A DNA stretch of 60,455 nucleotides from an uncultured Alphaproteobacteria bacterium (lineage in GTDB: Bacteria > Pseudomonadota > Alphaproteobacteria > Pelagibacterales > Pelagibacteraceae), in assembly GCA_903869725.1 (NCBI GenBank), contig CAIQAD010000024.1, positions 1-60,455 on the forward strand, given 5' to 3'. The notes beneath the pieces were generated by a model. That model saw nothing but the letters and a program-made list of their open reading frames with translations, was not told the origin of the DNA and did not search any database. Each line of letters begins with the position of its first letter. Position 1 is the first letter of the stretch. The position numbers and the translations under genes are program-made. Shown here one piece after another: positions 1 through 8,934 of the stretch.

Positions 1-69
1 AAATTCAACTGATTTCATTAGTTTTGCCAAGGATCTAGGATCTGATCCGGTAATCGGTAACTGTATCAT
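1..69 (-). CDS. Possible 5' end of an ORF leaving the left edge
   Basis: Read on the minus strand, this stretch is open and protein-like: from the ATG at 69-67 it reads MIQLPITGSDPRSLAKLMKS and continues off the window. The same frame stays open upstream of the ATG, so the start is uncertain. I do not recognise the family. The plus strand is also open here, in the hisI frame, so this could be chance or an extended hisI upstream region. The stretch is less AT-rich than its surroundings. Confidence 0.25.
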   Translation of the reverse strand, partial: MIQLPITGSDPRSLAKLMKSVEF

Positions 70-115
70 ATTACTGACACAGTCTAGACCCTCGTTGATT
101 ACTTTAATAAAAATT

Positions 116-574
116 ATGTTTAAAAAACGTATTTCGGTAAAACAAGTTGAGGAAGGTATATCATTAAGTCCAAAATTTAATTCTGAAGGTCTAATTCCTG
201 TTGTGACAACAGACTATAAAAGCAAACAAGTTTTAATGCATGGATTTATGAATAAAATTGCCCTTACAAAAAGCATTGAAACAGGAGAGGCATATTATTG
301 GAGCAGATCAAGAAAAAGTCTTTGGCACAAAGGAGCTACTAGCGGTTTTGTTCAAAAAATAAAAGATATCAGAATTGATGATGATCAAGACTCTATTTGG
401 ATGAGCGTCGATATTGGAAATGGCGCTAGCTGTCATGTAGGCTATAAGTCTTGTTTTTACAGAAGTATACCATTAAAAAAAAAAAGTTCGCTTAAACTTA
501 TTTTTAAAGAAAAAAAGAAAAAATTTAATCCAAAAATTGTTTACAAAGGACAAGTAAATCCAACTAAGCTCTGA
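116..574 (+). CDS. hisI: Phosphoribosyl-AMP cyclohydrolase HisI
   Basis: HisI hydrolyses phosphoribosyl-AMP to ProFAR in histidine biosynthesis, in the cytoplasm. The 152-residue protein has the family core: a GEAYYWSRSRKSLWHKG block near residues 62-78, then the acidic metal-binding stretch RIDDDQDSIW, then CHVGYKSCFYR with two cysteines seven residues apart. The cysteine often seen in the D-C-D-x-D acidic motif is Asp here. I chose the ATG at 116 because the protein then starts at the usual distance from the core; a TTG at 95 in the same frame would add seven residues. The stop overlaps the next start (TGATG), which indicates translational coupling. Confidence 0.93.
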   Translation: MFKKRISVKQVEEGISLSPKFNSEGLIPVVTTDYKSKQVLMHGFMNKIALTKSIETGEAYYWSRSRKSLWHKGATSGFVQKIKDIRIDDDQDSIWMSVDIGNGASCHVGYKSCFYRSIPLKKKSSLKLIFKEKKKKFNPKIVYKGQVNPTKL

Positions 575-1209
575 TGTCCAATAATATCCAAATTTTATCA
601 CCTTTTGGTCCAAAAATTGGAAAATTAAAAATTCCAATAAAATTAATTAGTACAATTAACAAAAAAGTTGATCAAATTGCAAAAGACAAAAATCTTTCAA
701 AAAAATTTGATTATAGTCAAAATTTAGTTGGACAAGTTAGTCAAGAAATAGAGCTTCCAAAAATATTTATTGAGAAGAGTTTAAAAAACTATTTATTTTT
801 AGCTGTTAAAAATTTTATAAAGAAAACTTTAAATAAAAATATAACTAAATTTAAAATTAATAATATTTGGGTAGTTCGTCAATTTGAGAATGAATATAAC
901 CCGATACATTTTCATGATGGGCACATATCTGGTGTCGGTTATTTGAAAGTTCCAAAATCAATGGGGCAAAGTAAAAAATATAAAACTCATGAATTAAAAA
1001 CTCATGGCACTATAGATTTTATTCATGGATCAAGAAATCTTTTGAGTAATAGTATTTATAATCACAAACCAAAGGTTGGAGACATGATTTTATTTCCAAA
1101 TTATCTTATGCATACAGCTTATCCTTTTAAATCTTTTGAAGAACGTAGATCTTTTTCTTTTAATGCAGAAATTGATGAAAAAATAGCGAACGTCTTTAAA
1201 CATGGATAA
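574..1209 (+). CDS. Putative 2OG-Fe(II) oxygenase family protein
   Basis: The 211-residue protein resembles the small 2-oxoglutarate/iron oxygenase-like family typed as 2OG-FeII_Oxy_5. A histidine-rich HFHDGHISGVGYL motif (about residues 112-124) could supply iron ligands. A distal histidine lies in GDMILFPNYLMHTAYPF (about 169-185), and an arginine follows in ERRSFSFNAEI, the usual position for the 2OG carboxylate contact. The N-terminal 90 residues are less recognisable. It overlaps hisI by one base and the following DUF2237 gene by eight, so the three are probably co-translated. The substrate cannot be inferred; membership rests on motif spacing. Confidence 0.72.
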   Translation: MSNNIQILSPFGPKIGKLKIPIKLISTINKKVDQIAKDKNLSKKFDYSQNLVGQVSQEIELPKIFIEKSLKNYLFLAVKNFIKKTLNKNITKFKINNIWVVRQFENEYNPIHFHDGHISGVGYLKVPKSMGQSKKYKTHELKTHGTIDFIHGSRNLLSNSIYNHKPKVGDMILFPNYLMHTAYPFKSFEERRSFSFNAEIDEKIANVFKHG

Positions 1210-1582
1210 AAATCAAAAACAAAAAAATGTATTTGGAGAAAATATTGAACCATGCTCTATTAAACCTATTACAGGCTGGTTTCGAGATGGTTCATGCAAT
1301 ACCGATAAAAATGACATTGGAATGCATTGTGTTTGCGCAAAAGTGAATGATGATTTTCTTAAATGGTGTAAGGAAAATGGCAATGATCTAATAACACCTC
1401 ATCCTGAATTTGGTTTTGAAGGATTAAAAGATGGAGATAATTGGTGCGTTTGTGCAAGTTGGGTTAAAAGAGCGATTGATGCGGGACATGGGTGTAAAAT
1501 TTACTTGCGAAAAACGCATATAAAAACTCTAGAAATTATGCCTTTTGAAACTTTAAAAAAATACGCTGTTGATATCTCTTAA
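1202..1582 (+). CDS. DUF2237 family protein
   Basis: This 126-residue soluble protein matches the DUF2237 pattern as I know it: NVFGENIEPCSIKPITGWFR near the N-terminus, DIGMHCVCAKV, FLKWCKENGNDL, then DGDNWCVCASWVKRA. Six or more cysteines, with two C-x-C pairs (HCVCA and WCVCA), are conspicuous and could bind metal or act in redox chemistry; that is inference. The function of the family is unknown. It starts inside the upstream oxygenase-like gene (8-base overlap) and is the last gene of the hisI group. The 83 bases after it, before the convergent MFS gene, carry short direct repeats. Confidence 0.85.
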   Translation: MDKNQKQKNVFGENIEPCSIKPITGWFRDGSCNTDKNDIGMHCVCAKVNDDFLKWCKENGNDLITPHPEFGFEGLKDGDNWCVCASWVKRAIDAGHGCKIYLRKTHIKTLEIMPFETLKKYAVDIS

Positions 1583-1602
1583 TTAAAATACATCAATGTT
1601 CT

Positions 1603-1635
1603 CGTTTTGATTCTGTTTTGATTCCATTTTGAATC
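1603..1635. repeat. Three tandem 11-base direct repeats
   Basis: Three adjacent 11-base units read CGTTTTGATTC, TGTTTTGATTC and CATTTTGAATC, at a spacing of exactly 11 bases. The last two also form a small inverted repeat (GATTC, six bases, GAATC). They lie in the 83-base space between the convergent DUF2237 and MFS genes. A role in transcription termination or protein binding is possible but is not shown. Confidence 0.6.
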
Positions 1636-1665
1636 ATAATCTCTCGTTTAAAGTGAATATGTGAA

Positions 1666-2916
1666 TTATTTTTTTAACGTTAAATAACTTCCAACTAAAA
1701 AACCTAGGCCACCTAAAATCGCAACATAATATGCGGGCGCTAAAAAGCTATACGGAATTAAAAGACTTACAAAAATTGGGGTTAGCCCACCAAAAATTGC
1801 ATAAGTGACATTATAAGAAAAAGATAGACCAGAAAATCTTACTTTTGGAGGAAAAGACATTGCTGCAATTGATGGAATAATACCTATTACTCCAACAAAA
1901 AAACCATTTAAACTATAAAAAAATAAAATATTCTCATAAGAAATATCTATTTGCTGATAGAGTAAAATAGAAGTTACTATTAAACCTAAACAACCAATTG
2001 CAAATACTTTTGTTCTTCCAAAATAATCCGCTAAAAAACCAAAAGCTAAACAACCAAAAGTTAAAAAAAATGTTGCATAAATATTTGCTTGCAAAGAAAT
2101 CTGCGCAGGAACTTTAAATAACTTTTGCAATAATGACGGTGTCATTAATATCATTGTCACTATAGAAGCTGCAAGCACCCAAGAAATTAAAGCGCTTATA
2201 AAAACTGAAGACTTATGAAATTTAAAAACTTGTTTCAAAGGAATCTCACTCTTAGATAATTTTTTATGTATAGATTTAAATACAGGCGTCTCTTGAAGTT
2301 GTTGTCTTAAGAAAAAAGCGATTAATCCAAATACTCCTCCTATAATAAAAGGATAGCGCCAAACTCCAGATAAAATTTCAACTTGCGTAAAATATGAATT
2401 AATAAAAGTTGTAATAATTGCACCTATAAATATTCCACCTGTTAACCCCGCTGTCAAAGATGCGCAAGCAAAACCAACGTGACGAGGATTAACATGCTCA
2501 GCTACAAATACCCAAGCACCGGGTGCTTCTCCTCCAATTGCTGCTCCTTGCATCATTCTACACACTAACAAAAGTATCGGCGCCCATATGCCAATCGCAG
2601 AATATGTTGGCATAAATCCAATTGCAAAAGTTGGGATGGTCATTAAAAATATGCTGAAAATAAAAACTTTTTTTCGACCCTTAATATCTCCAAAGTGGGC
2701 CATGATAATTCCTCCAAGCGGTCTGCAGAAATATCCAACTGCAAATAATCCATACGTTTGTAATTGTCGCAACCAATCTGGCATTTCAGGAGAAAAAAAT
2801 AACGTACCTATAACGCTTGTAAAATAGACGAATATAATAAAATCATAAAACTCAAGAACTCCTCCAAGTGAAGATAAAGCTAAAGTTTTGTATTGTTCAC
2901 GAGTTAAAGATTGCAT
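1666..2916 (-). CDS. MFS transporter, metabolite:H+ symporter (ProP/MHS-like)
   Basis: A 416-residue protein with about 12 hydrophobic segments and major facilitator signatures: GGVLEFYDFIIFVYF in the first membrane segment, CRPLGGIIMAHFGDIKGRKK for loop 2-3, and CRMMQGAAIGGEAPGAWVFV for segment 4-5. The GGE-P-A pattern and the FYDF start are typical of the metabolite:H+ symporter group that contains ProP and the citrate and ketoglutarate permeases. It is probably an inner-membrane proton-driven importer. It follows the GMC oxidoreductase gene by 13 bases on the same strand, so it may import that enzyme's substrate; the substrate itself is not visible. Confidence 0.88.
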   Translation of the reverse strand: MQSLTREQYKTLALSSLGGVLEFYDFIIFVYFTSVIGTLFFSPEMPDWLRQLQTYGLFAVGYFCRPLGGIIMAHFGDIKGRKKVFIFSIFLMTIPTFAIGFMPTYSAIGIWAPILLLVCRMMQGAAIGGEAPGAWVFVAEHVNPRHVGFACASLTAGLTGGIFIGAIITTFINSYFTQVEILSGVWRYPFIIGGVFGLIAFFLRQQLQETPVFKSIHKKLSKSEIPLKQVFKFHKSSVFISALISWVLAASIVTMILMTPSLLQKLFKVPAQISLQANIYATFFLTFGCLAFGFLADYFGRTKVFAIGCLGLIVTSILLYQQIDISYENILFFYSLNGFFVGVIGIIPSIAAMSFPPKVRFSGLSFSYNVTYAIFGGLTPIFVSLLIPYSFLAPAYYVAILGGLGFLVGSYLTLKK

Positions 2917-2929
2917 CCCCTCTTTTATA

Positions 2930-4621
2930 TTAATGATTTTGCAATATTTGTCGAGCCACTGTTTCTGCTATCAGCATCACTGGTGTATTAGTATTGCCAG
3001 AAGTAATCGTTGGCATCGAAGACGCGTCAACAACTCTTAATCTTGATACACCTCTTACTCTACATTCAGAATCTAATACTGTAAGTTGATCCTCTACATT
3101 TCCATTTTCAGAAACTTTACCCATCGCACAAGTTCCTACTGGATGAAAAATTGTAGTTCCTAAATTTCTTGCGGCGTCAATTAAATCATTTTCAGATTGT
3201 ATTTTTTCTCCCGGCAAAACTTCTTCCGGTTTAAAATGTTCCAAAGATTTACTTTTCATTATTTCTCTAGTTTTTCTTAGACCAGCAATAGTAACTTTTA
3301 GATCTTCTTCGGTAGATAAATAATTACAAAATATTTTAGGATACTCTAATGGATTAGAGCTAGTTAATTTTATCCAGCCACGCGACGTTGGTCGCAAATT
3401 ACATACGCTTGGAGTAATTGCATTGTATGAATCTAAATTATCTCCAAACTTAGGTAATGACAGAGGTTGAACATGCCATTCTAAATTAGCGGTGATTTGG
3501 TTGTTATCACTCTTTGCAAAAGCTGCTAGATTTGATGGGGGCATAGTAAGTGGTCCTGTTCTAAATAACGCATACTGCGCAGCCATTCCAACCCTAGTAA
3601 AAAAATTTTTATACAAAGTATTTACTGTTCTGCAATTTGAAACTTTATAAATTGATCTAATTTGCAAATGATCTTGTAAATTTTCTCCAACCCCTTTTAA
3701 ATGCACAATTGGATTTATACCTAGTGACTTTAAATATTCACTATCTCCAATTCCTGAAATTTGAAGTAAATGAGGTGAGCTTACTGCTCCAGCAGATAAA
3801 ATAATTTCATTTGCTGTTGTTGTTATTTTAGACTTATTATTAATTAAAACTTCAAGTCCATAAGCCTCTGATTTTGAATTATTCCAAGCTTTTTTTTTTA
3901 AATTTTGGTTATTTAATGTTTTGTCTATAATTGGTCTTGTAAGAATCTTTAAAACTTGAGCATGAGTCATCACTGTTAAATTTTTTCTACTTCTAATAGG
4001 ATGTAAAAAAGCATCTGCCATTGACCATCGAACACCTTTTTTTTGGGTAACTTGAAAATATGCGCAACCAAAATTGTCTCCTCTATTAAACTCTGGAATT
4101 GTTGGAATTCCACACTCTTTTGCAGCTTTTTGCCACGCATCTAATATTTTCCATCGAACTCTCGGTTCTTCAACTCTAATTTCCCCTTTGTTTCCATGCC
4201 ATTCATTGCTTCCAGCAAAATAATCTTCTAAAAATTTAAAAGTTTCTAAAGAATTTTTCCAAGACCAGATATCGTCACCTGTTTTTTTAACCCAATTTTC
4301 ATAATCATTAATTTGTCCGCGCATATACAACATAGCATTAATTGAGGATGATCCTCCTATAACTCTTCCTCTTGGATAATTAATAGATCTTCCATTTAAA
4401 CCAGGATCGGGTTCTGTTTTAAAACACCAATCAGTTCTAGGATTTGCAATAGTATAAAGATAACCAATTGGAATTTTAATCCAAAACCAATTATCTTCGC
4501 CGCCAGCTTCTATTAATAATACTTTATGATTTAGATTTTTAGATAAACGATTTGCAAGTAAACAACCAGCGCTTCCAGCGCCTACAATAATCGTGTCAAA
4601 ATGTAGACCCGTGTCAGTCAT
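2930..4621 (-). CDS. GMC family oxidoreductase (choline dehydrogenase-like)
   Basis: A 563-residue FAD-dependent GMC oxidoreductase that would oxidise an alcohol to an aldehyde. Visible landmarks are the Rossmann FAD motif DTIIVGAGSAGCLLANRLS at residues 9-27, the GMC signature 1 stretch GRVIGGSSSINAMLYMRGQ near 84-102, signature 2 SAGAVSSPHLLQISGIG near 277-293, and the C-terminal HPVGTCAMG, with the catalytic His region, plus DASSMPTITSGNTNTP. Length and motifs fit BetA-like choline dehydrogenases, but the family also contains many other alcohol dehydrogenases, so choline is only one option. It lies 11 bases downstream of dxs and just before an MFS transporter gene. Confidence 0.9.
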   Translation of the reverse strand: MTDTGLHFDTIIVGAGSAGCLLANRLSKNLNHKVLLIEAGGEDNWFWIKIPIGYLYTIANPRTDWCFKTEPDPGLNGRSINYPRGRVIGGSSSINAMLYMRGQINDYENWVKKTGDDIWSWKNSLETFKFLEDYFAGSNEWHGNKGEIRVEEPRVRWKILDAWQKAAKECGIPTIPEFNRGDNFGCAYFQVTQKKGVRWSMADAFLHPIRSRKNLTVMTHAQVLKILTRPIIDKTLNNQNLKKKAWNNSKSEAYGLEVLINNKSKITTTANEIILSAGAVSSPHLLQISGIGDSEYLKSLGINPIVHLKGVGENLQDHLQIRSIYKVSNCRTVNTLYKNFFTRVGMAAQYALFRTGPLTMPPSNLAAFAKSDNNQITANLEWHVQPLSLPKFGDNLDSYNAITPSVCNLRPTSRGWIKLTSSNPLEYPKIFCNYLSTEEDLKVTIAGLRKTREIMKSKSLEHFKPEEVLPGEKIQSENDLIDAARNLGTTIFHPVGTCAMGKVSENGNVEDQLTVLDSECRVRGVSRLRVVDASSMPTITSGNTNTPVMLIAETVARQILQNH

Positions 4622-4632
4622 TTCTATTTAAA

Positions 4633-6546
4633 TCACTTAACTGATTTAACTATTTTTTGATTACTTAAAAAAACATCTAAAGATTTTTTTAAAATATGAT
4701 TAGAGTTTAACTCTGCAACATCATACATTTTTTCGGGACTATCTTGATCAATAAAAAAATCTGGAAGTATCATAGATCTAAATTTTAGTCCTTTATCAAA
4801 AATTCCATTCTCAGAAAGTAATTGAGCAACATGAGATCCGAATCCACCTACACTTCCTTCTTCAATTGTTATTAAAACTTCATGCGTTCTGGCAGATTCT
4901 AAAATTAATTTTACATCTAATGGTTTTGCAAAACGTGCATCTATAACTGTCGTGGATATTCCTTTATTTTCTAACTGTTGTGCTGCTTTTAAACATTCAT
5001 GCAATCTTGTTCCCAAACTTAAAAGACAAATTTTATTACCTTGTTTTACAACATTCGCTTTACCAATTTTTAAAATCTCATTTATACTTGGAAGATCAAC
5101 TCCATATCCATTACCTCTTGGATATCTAAAGGCGCATGGCTTATCATTAATATTTACTGCAGTATTAATCATTTTAACTAATTCTGCTTCATCGCTTGCC
5201 GCCATTACAATAAAATTAGGAAGTGTAGAAAGATAAGTAATATCAAAAGATCCTGCATGAGTTGGTCCGTCTGCCCCGATTAATCCTGCCCTATCAATTG
5301 CAAAACGGACTGGTAAAGATTGAATTGCAACGTCATGAACCACTTGATCATAAGCTCTTTGTAAAAAAGTTGAATAAATTGAAACAAATGGTTTATAACC
5401 TTCACCAGCTAAACCTGCGGCAAAAGTAACTGCATGTTGTTCTGCGATCCCTACATCAAAAGATCTTTTTGGAAATTTTTTATCAAAAACGTCAACTCCT
5501 GTTCCGGATGGCATTGCAGCAGTAATTGCGATGATTTTATTGTCAGCTTCTGCGTGTTTTACAAGCGTATCTCCATAAACTTTCGTAAAAGTTGGAACGT
5601 TGGTTGTAGAAGCAACTTGCTTTCCTGTAATTACATCAAATTTATTTACTCCGTGATATTTGTCTGAAGAATTTTCAGCTGGAATATAACCTTTTCCTTT
5701 CTTAGTTATTGCGTGTACTAAAAATGGTCCATTATATTTTGAATCTCTAACATTTTTTAAAATTGGAATTAATTGATTAAAATCATGTCCATCTATAGTT
5801 CCAACATAATAAAATCCTAGTTCATCAAATAAAGTTCCTCCAATAGCTAATCCTCTGAAATATTCTTCAAATCGACCAGCCCTTGTTTTTAATGATCTTG
5901 GCAAATAAGAAGAAATTTTTTTAAAAATACCTCTTAAACCTAAATAAGTTTTCCCTGATAACAATTTCACCAAATATGAACGCATCGCTCCAACTGGTGG
6001 TGCGATAGACATGTCGTTATCATTTAGTATAACAATTAATCTTGATTGCATTGCACCAGCGTTGTTCATAGCTTCGTAAGCCATTCCTGCACTCATCGCT
6101 CCATCACCAATAATTGCAACGACATTGTTTGTTCTTTTGTCTAAATCTCTAGCAACTGCCATTCCAAGTGATGCGGAAATCGAAGTTGAACTATGAGCTG
6201 CTCCAAAAGCATCATAAACACTCTCGGATCTTTTTGTAAAACCAGATAACCCTCCAGATTTTCTAAGGGTTCTAATTTTATCTCGTCTGCCTGTTAAAAT
6301 TTTATGAGGATAAGACTGATGTCCAACATCCCATATTAATTTATCTTGTGGAGTGTCAAAAAGATAATGTAATGCGACCGTTAATTCCACAACTCCCAAT
6401 CCAGCTCCAAGATGTCCACCAGTTACAGAGACTGCATCTATTAATTCTTCTCTTAATTCTTTTGCAATTTGAGGCAAATCAGAAACTTTTAATTTTCTTA
6501 AATCTTCTGGATACTTGATTGAGTCTAACAAAGGTGTTGTGGGCAT
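4633..6546 (-). CDS. dxs: 1-deoxy-D-xylulose-5-phosphate synthase
   Basis: DXS condenses pyruvate and glyceraldehyde 3-phosphate to DXP, the first step of the MEP isoprenoid pathway; the product also feeds thiamine synthesis. The 637-residue protein shows [18 protein letters not shown] near residue 43, [16 protein letters not shown] near 72, the thiamine diphosphate motif [16 protein letters not shown] near 147, and the pyrimidine-domain glutamate in [17 protein letters not shown]. It overlaps ispA by one base, preserving the common xseB-ispA-dxs order. Full length for the family. Confidence 0.98.
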   Translation of the reverse strand: MPTTPLLDSIKYPEDLRKLKVSDLPQIAKELREELIDAVSVTGGHLGAGLGVVELTVALHYLFDTPQDKLIWDVGHQSYPHKILTGRRDKIRTLRKSGGLSGFTKRSESVYDAFGAAHSSTSISASLGMAVARDLDKRTNNVVAIIGDGAMSAGMAYEAMNNAGAMQSRLIVILNDNDMSIAPPVGAMRSYLVKLLSGKTYLGLRGIFKKISSYLPRSLKTRAGRFEEYFRGLAIGGTLFDELGFYYVGTIDGHDFNQLIPILKNVRDSKYNGPFLVHAITKKGKGYIPAENSSDKYHGVNKFDVITGKQVASTTNVPTFTKVYGDTLVKHAEADNKIIAITAAMPSGTGVDVFDKKFPKRSFDVGIAEQHAVTFAAGLAGEGYKPFVSIYSTFLQRAYDQVVHDVAIQSLPVRFAIDRAGLIGADGPTHAGSFDITYLSTLPNFIVMAASDEAELVKMINTAVNINDKPCAFRYPRGNGYGVDLPSINEILKIGKANVVKQGNKICLLSLGTRLHECLKAAQQLENKGISTTVIDARFAKPLDVKLILESARTHEVLITIEEGSVGGFGSHVAQLLSENGIFDKGLKFRSMILPDFFIDQDSPEKMYDVAELNSNHILKKSLDVFLSNQKIVKSVK

Positions 6547-7430
6547 TAGCGCTCTCTCTTTAATAAAAATTCAACTGAACTTATCAAGCTATAGGCTCTT
6601 GTTCCATATTTTTTTTCTAGTCTTTCTTTGATGCGATCAAATAGAAAATAGGCAAATTCAATTGTTTTATTAAATCCAATTTTGTTAAACAAAGTGGCTT
6701 TTCCTTTTTTATTATCCTTACGAGTTAATTTTCCAGTTTTTTTGCTATTTCCAAAAATATCTAAAAGATCATCTGTGATTTGAAATAATAATCCAATATC
6801 AAAACCAATTTTTTTCAGAAATATTCTATCCTTCGGTTTATTAGCTAAAATTGCAGCACTTTCTAAACAAAAACTTATTAATGCACCTGTTTTTTTATTT
6901 TGCATTTCTAAAATTTTATTTTTATCGATTTTCATTTTTTCAAATTTAAGATCTAAATATTGACCACCTGCTACCCCCTTATAACCTGAACAGCTTGAAA
7001 GAGCATAAACTAATTCAGATTTTATAGAAGACGAACATTTTAACTGATTTGAAGTTAGAATTTCAAAAGCAAGTGTAAGTAATGAATTACCAGCTAAAAT
7101 AGTTGTCGACTCACCAAATACTTTATGGGTACTAGGCTTTCCTCTTCTAAAATTATCGTCATCCATACATGATAAATCATCATGCATTAATGAATAACTA
7201 TGAACGCATTCAACAGCTGCGCCTACAGCAACTAAAATTTTTTTATTGAGTCTAAAAATTTCACCAGTATTACAAATTAAAAAAGATCTAAATTTTTTTC
7301 CACCAGAAAAAAGACCATAATTAATTGCATCAAATATTTTGGATTTTTCTTTTTTTTTATTTAAATAACGTTGAAGAAAAAAATCACTATTTTTGGCATT
7401 TTTAAATATCTGATTTTCTAAAATAACCAT
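6546..7430 (-). CDS. ispA: Polyprenyl synthetase (farnesyl diphosphate synthase)
   Basis: This enzyme condenses IPP with DMAPP/GPP to make farnesyl (or a similar short-chain) diphosphate. The 294-residue sequence has the first aspartate-rich motif, DDLSCMDDD, at about residues 84-92 followed by RRGKPSTHK, and the second in [12 protein letters not shown] near residue 220. The N-terminal substrate-binding block GGKKFRSF is present near 43-50. It sits five bases after xseB and overlaps dxs by one base, as in many proteobacteria. The chain length of the product cannot be fixed from sequence alone. Confidence 0.95.
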   Translation of the reverse strand: MVILENQIFKNAKNSDFFLQRYLNKKKEKSKIFDAINYGLFSGGKKFRSFLICNTGEIFRLNKKILVAVGAAVECVHSYSLMHDDLSCMDDDNFRRGKPSTHKVFGESTTILAGNSLLTLAFEILTSNQLKCSSSIKSELVYALSSCSGYKGVAGGQYLDLKFEKMKIDKNKILEMQNKKTGALISFCLESAAILANKPKDRIFLKKIGFDIGLLFQITDDLLDIFGNSKKTGKLTRKDNKKGKATLFNKIGFNKTIEFAYFLFDRIKERLEKKYGTRAYSLISSVEFLLKRER

Positions 7431-7435
7431 TAAGT

Positions 7436-7687
7436 TTAGGAATTTTTGAATTCTTTCGTAGAAAAAGTTCCGTCTTTATTAATCGTGATTTGATCTATTT
7501 TTAACGTAGCTTCTTTCAATTTTTGTTCACAATGATTTTTAAGTTGAATTCCTTTAGTATATTCTTCAATTGACGACTCTAGATCAATTGAACCATCCTC
7601 TAATTTTCCAACAATTTCCTCTAATTTAACTAAAGCCTCTTCAAAAGAAAGTTTCGCAATATCTGGAGAAGTTGAATTTTTTTTCAT
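7436..7687 (-). CDS. xseB: Exodeoxyribonuclease VII small subunit
   Basis: A short acidic helical protein of 83 residues with the XseB pattern: LSFEEALVKLEEIVGKLEDG, then LESSIEEYTKGIQLKNHCEQ. It partners XseA in degrading single-stranded DNA to oligonucleotides. It is the first gene of the xseB-ispA-dxs group and is divergent from tsaC with 42 bases between the starts, so both promoters must be packed into that short space. xseA is not in the window. Confidence 0.95.
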   Translation of the reverse strand: MKKNSTSPDIAKLSFEEALVKLEEIVGKLEDGSIDLESSIEEYTKGIQLKNHCEQKLKEATLKIDQITINKDGTFSTKEFKNS

Positions 7688-7729
7688 ATAAGTAAAATAT
7701 TAAAATTAGTACTTTATATTAAATAATTA

Positions 7730-8683
7730 ATGAAAAATATCTATTCAAATATTTTAAAACCAACAAAAAAAAATTTAATTAGAGCTAAAATTGCTCTTGA
7801 AAAGGGAAACGTTATTGGTGTTCCAACCGAGACTGTATATGGATTGGCAGCAAATGCTTATAATACAGCGGCTATTAAAAAAATTTATAAAATTAAAAAA
7901 AGACCTCAATACAATCCTTTGATTGTACACTACAAAAATATAGAGGCAATTGAAAAAGATGCGGAATCTAATAAAAATTTTAAAAAGTTAGTAAAAAAAT
8001 TTTCTCCAGGACCAATTACTTATGTGCTTAAAAAAAAGAAAAAATCTAAAATATCTCCTCTTGTAAGTAATAATCTTAAAACAATTGCAGTAAGGATACC
8101 TAACAACAAAATTATTATAAATATTTTAAATAAAATAAATTTCCCAATTGCAGCTCCAAGCGCGAACAAATCAAAATCATTAAGTCCAACAACAGCTAAA
8201 CATGTAGCTCAAGAATTTAATAACAACTTAAATATAATTTTAAATGGAGGTAAATGTAAAATTGGCCTTGAATCAACTGTAATAGATTTAACCGGAAAAC
8301 CAAAAATATTAAGAGAAGGTGGACTTCCATCAGAAACTATCATGAAATATTTGAAAATTAAATTTTCAATAAAAAAAAATAAAAAAATAAAATCACCTGG
8401 TTTAGTTGGTTTGCACTACTCTCCTGGTGTTCCAATTTACTTAAATAGACTAAAACCATTCCCAAAAGGAGCGTTAATTATGTTTGGTAAAAATAAGTCT
8501 AGGAAGAAAAATTTTTTTAATTTAAGCAATCAGTCAAATATAAATGAAGCAGCAAAGAAATTTTTTAATATTTTAAGAATTATAAAAAATAAAAAATATA
8601 AATCTATTTGCGTTAACAAAATTCCGAATAAAAGTTTAGGAAAGGCAATTAATAATAGATTAATAAGAGCATCTCAGTATTAA
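7730..8683 (+). CDS. tsaC: L-threonylcarbamoyladenylate synthase (Sua5/TsaC type)
   Basis: This enzyme makes threonylcarbamoyl-AMP from threonine, bicarbonate and ATP for the t6A37 modification of ANN-decoding tRNAs. The YrdC domain occupies roughly residues 15-205: GVPTETVYGLAANAY, IYKIKKRPQYNPL, FPIAAPSANKS and LESTVIDLTGKPKILREGG. At 317 residues it is longer than the YrdC-only TsaC. The extension begins with SPGLVGLHYSPGVPIYL, the SPG-x4-HY-x-P linker of Sua5 proteins, and the C-terminal Sua5 domain appears short. The protein is very lysine-rich. It is monocistronic or nearly so, followed by a long gap. Confidence 0.93.
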   Translation: MKNIYSNILKPTKKNLIRAKIALEKGNVIGVPTETVYGLAANAYNTAAIKKIYKIKKRPQYNPLIVHYKNIEAIEKDAESNKNFKKLVKKFSPGPITYVLKKKKKSKISPLVSNNLKTIAVRIPNNKIIINILNKINFPIAAPSANKSKSLSPTTAKHVAQEFNNNLNIILNGGKCKIGLESTVIDLTGKPKILREGGLPSETIMKYLKIKFSIKKNKKIKSPGLVGLHYSPGVPIYLNRLKPFPKGALIMFGKNKSRKKNFFNLSNQSNINEAAKKFFNILRIIKNKKYKSICVNKIPNKSLGKAINNRLIRASQY

Positions 8684-8815
8684 TTTAATCACAGTAGAAT
8701 TAAATTTATTTGGACTTGTGATCTGGCACGCTGCCTCATCATCTAATTCTAAATAATTAGAGTTTAAAATTTTAGTGGCGCCTAAAAGCGCTACTAAATG
8801 ATTAACAAACTTAAT
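8660..8815 (-). pseudogene. Apparent remnant of a protein-coding gene (3' part)
   Basis: On the minus strand, 51 codons are open between a TAA at 8818-8816 and a TAA at 8662-8660. The translation is protein-like (it contains FVNHLVALLGATKILNSNYL and later ELDDEAACQITSPNKFNS). There is no ATG, GTG or TTG in the first 40 codons. The end is antisense to the last seven codons of tsaC. I read it as a possible decayed C-terminal fragment of a lost gene, family not recognised. A chance open frame in AT-rich DNA is the alternative. Confidence 0.3.
8771..8798. terminator. Stem-loop, possible terminator
   Basis: Eleven bases, TTTAGTGGCGC at 8771-8781, pair with GCGCTACTAAA at 8788-8798 across a six-base loop, with one G-T wobble. 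It is one of the few GC-rich hairpins in the window. It lies 88 bases after the tsaC stop but lacks a clean T-run on either side, so it may be a terminator, a processing site or part of a small RNA. Confidence 0.45.
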
Positions 8816-8934
8816 TTATTATAAATCTTTAAAATTTACTAAGCTTAAAATTTAATTATCTGCTAACTTATATTTGTAATTTTATCCCAAAAATTACTTT
8901 TATTGAATAGAATAACAATAAATATAAGGTTTAA

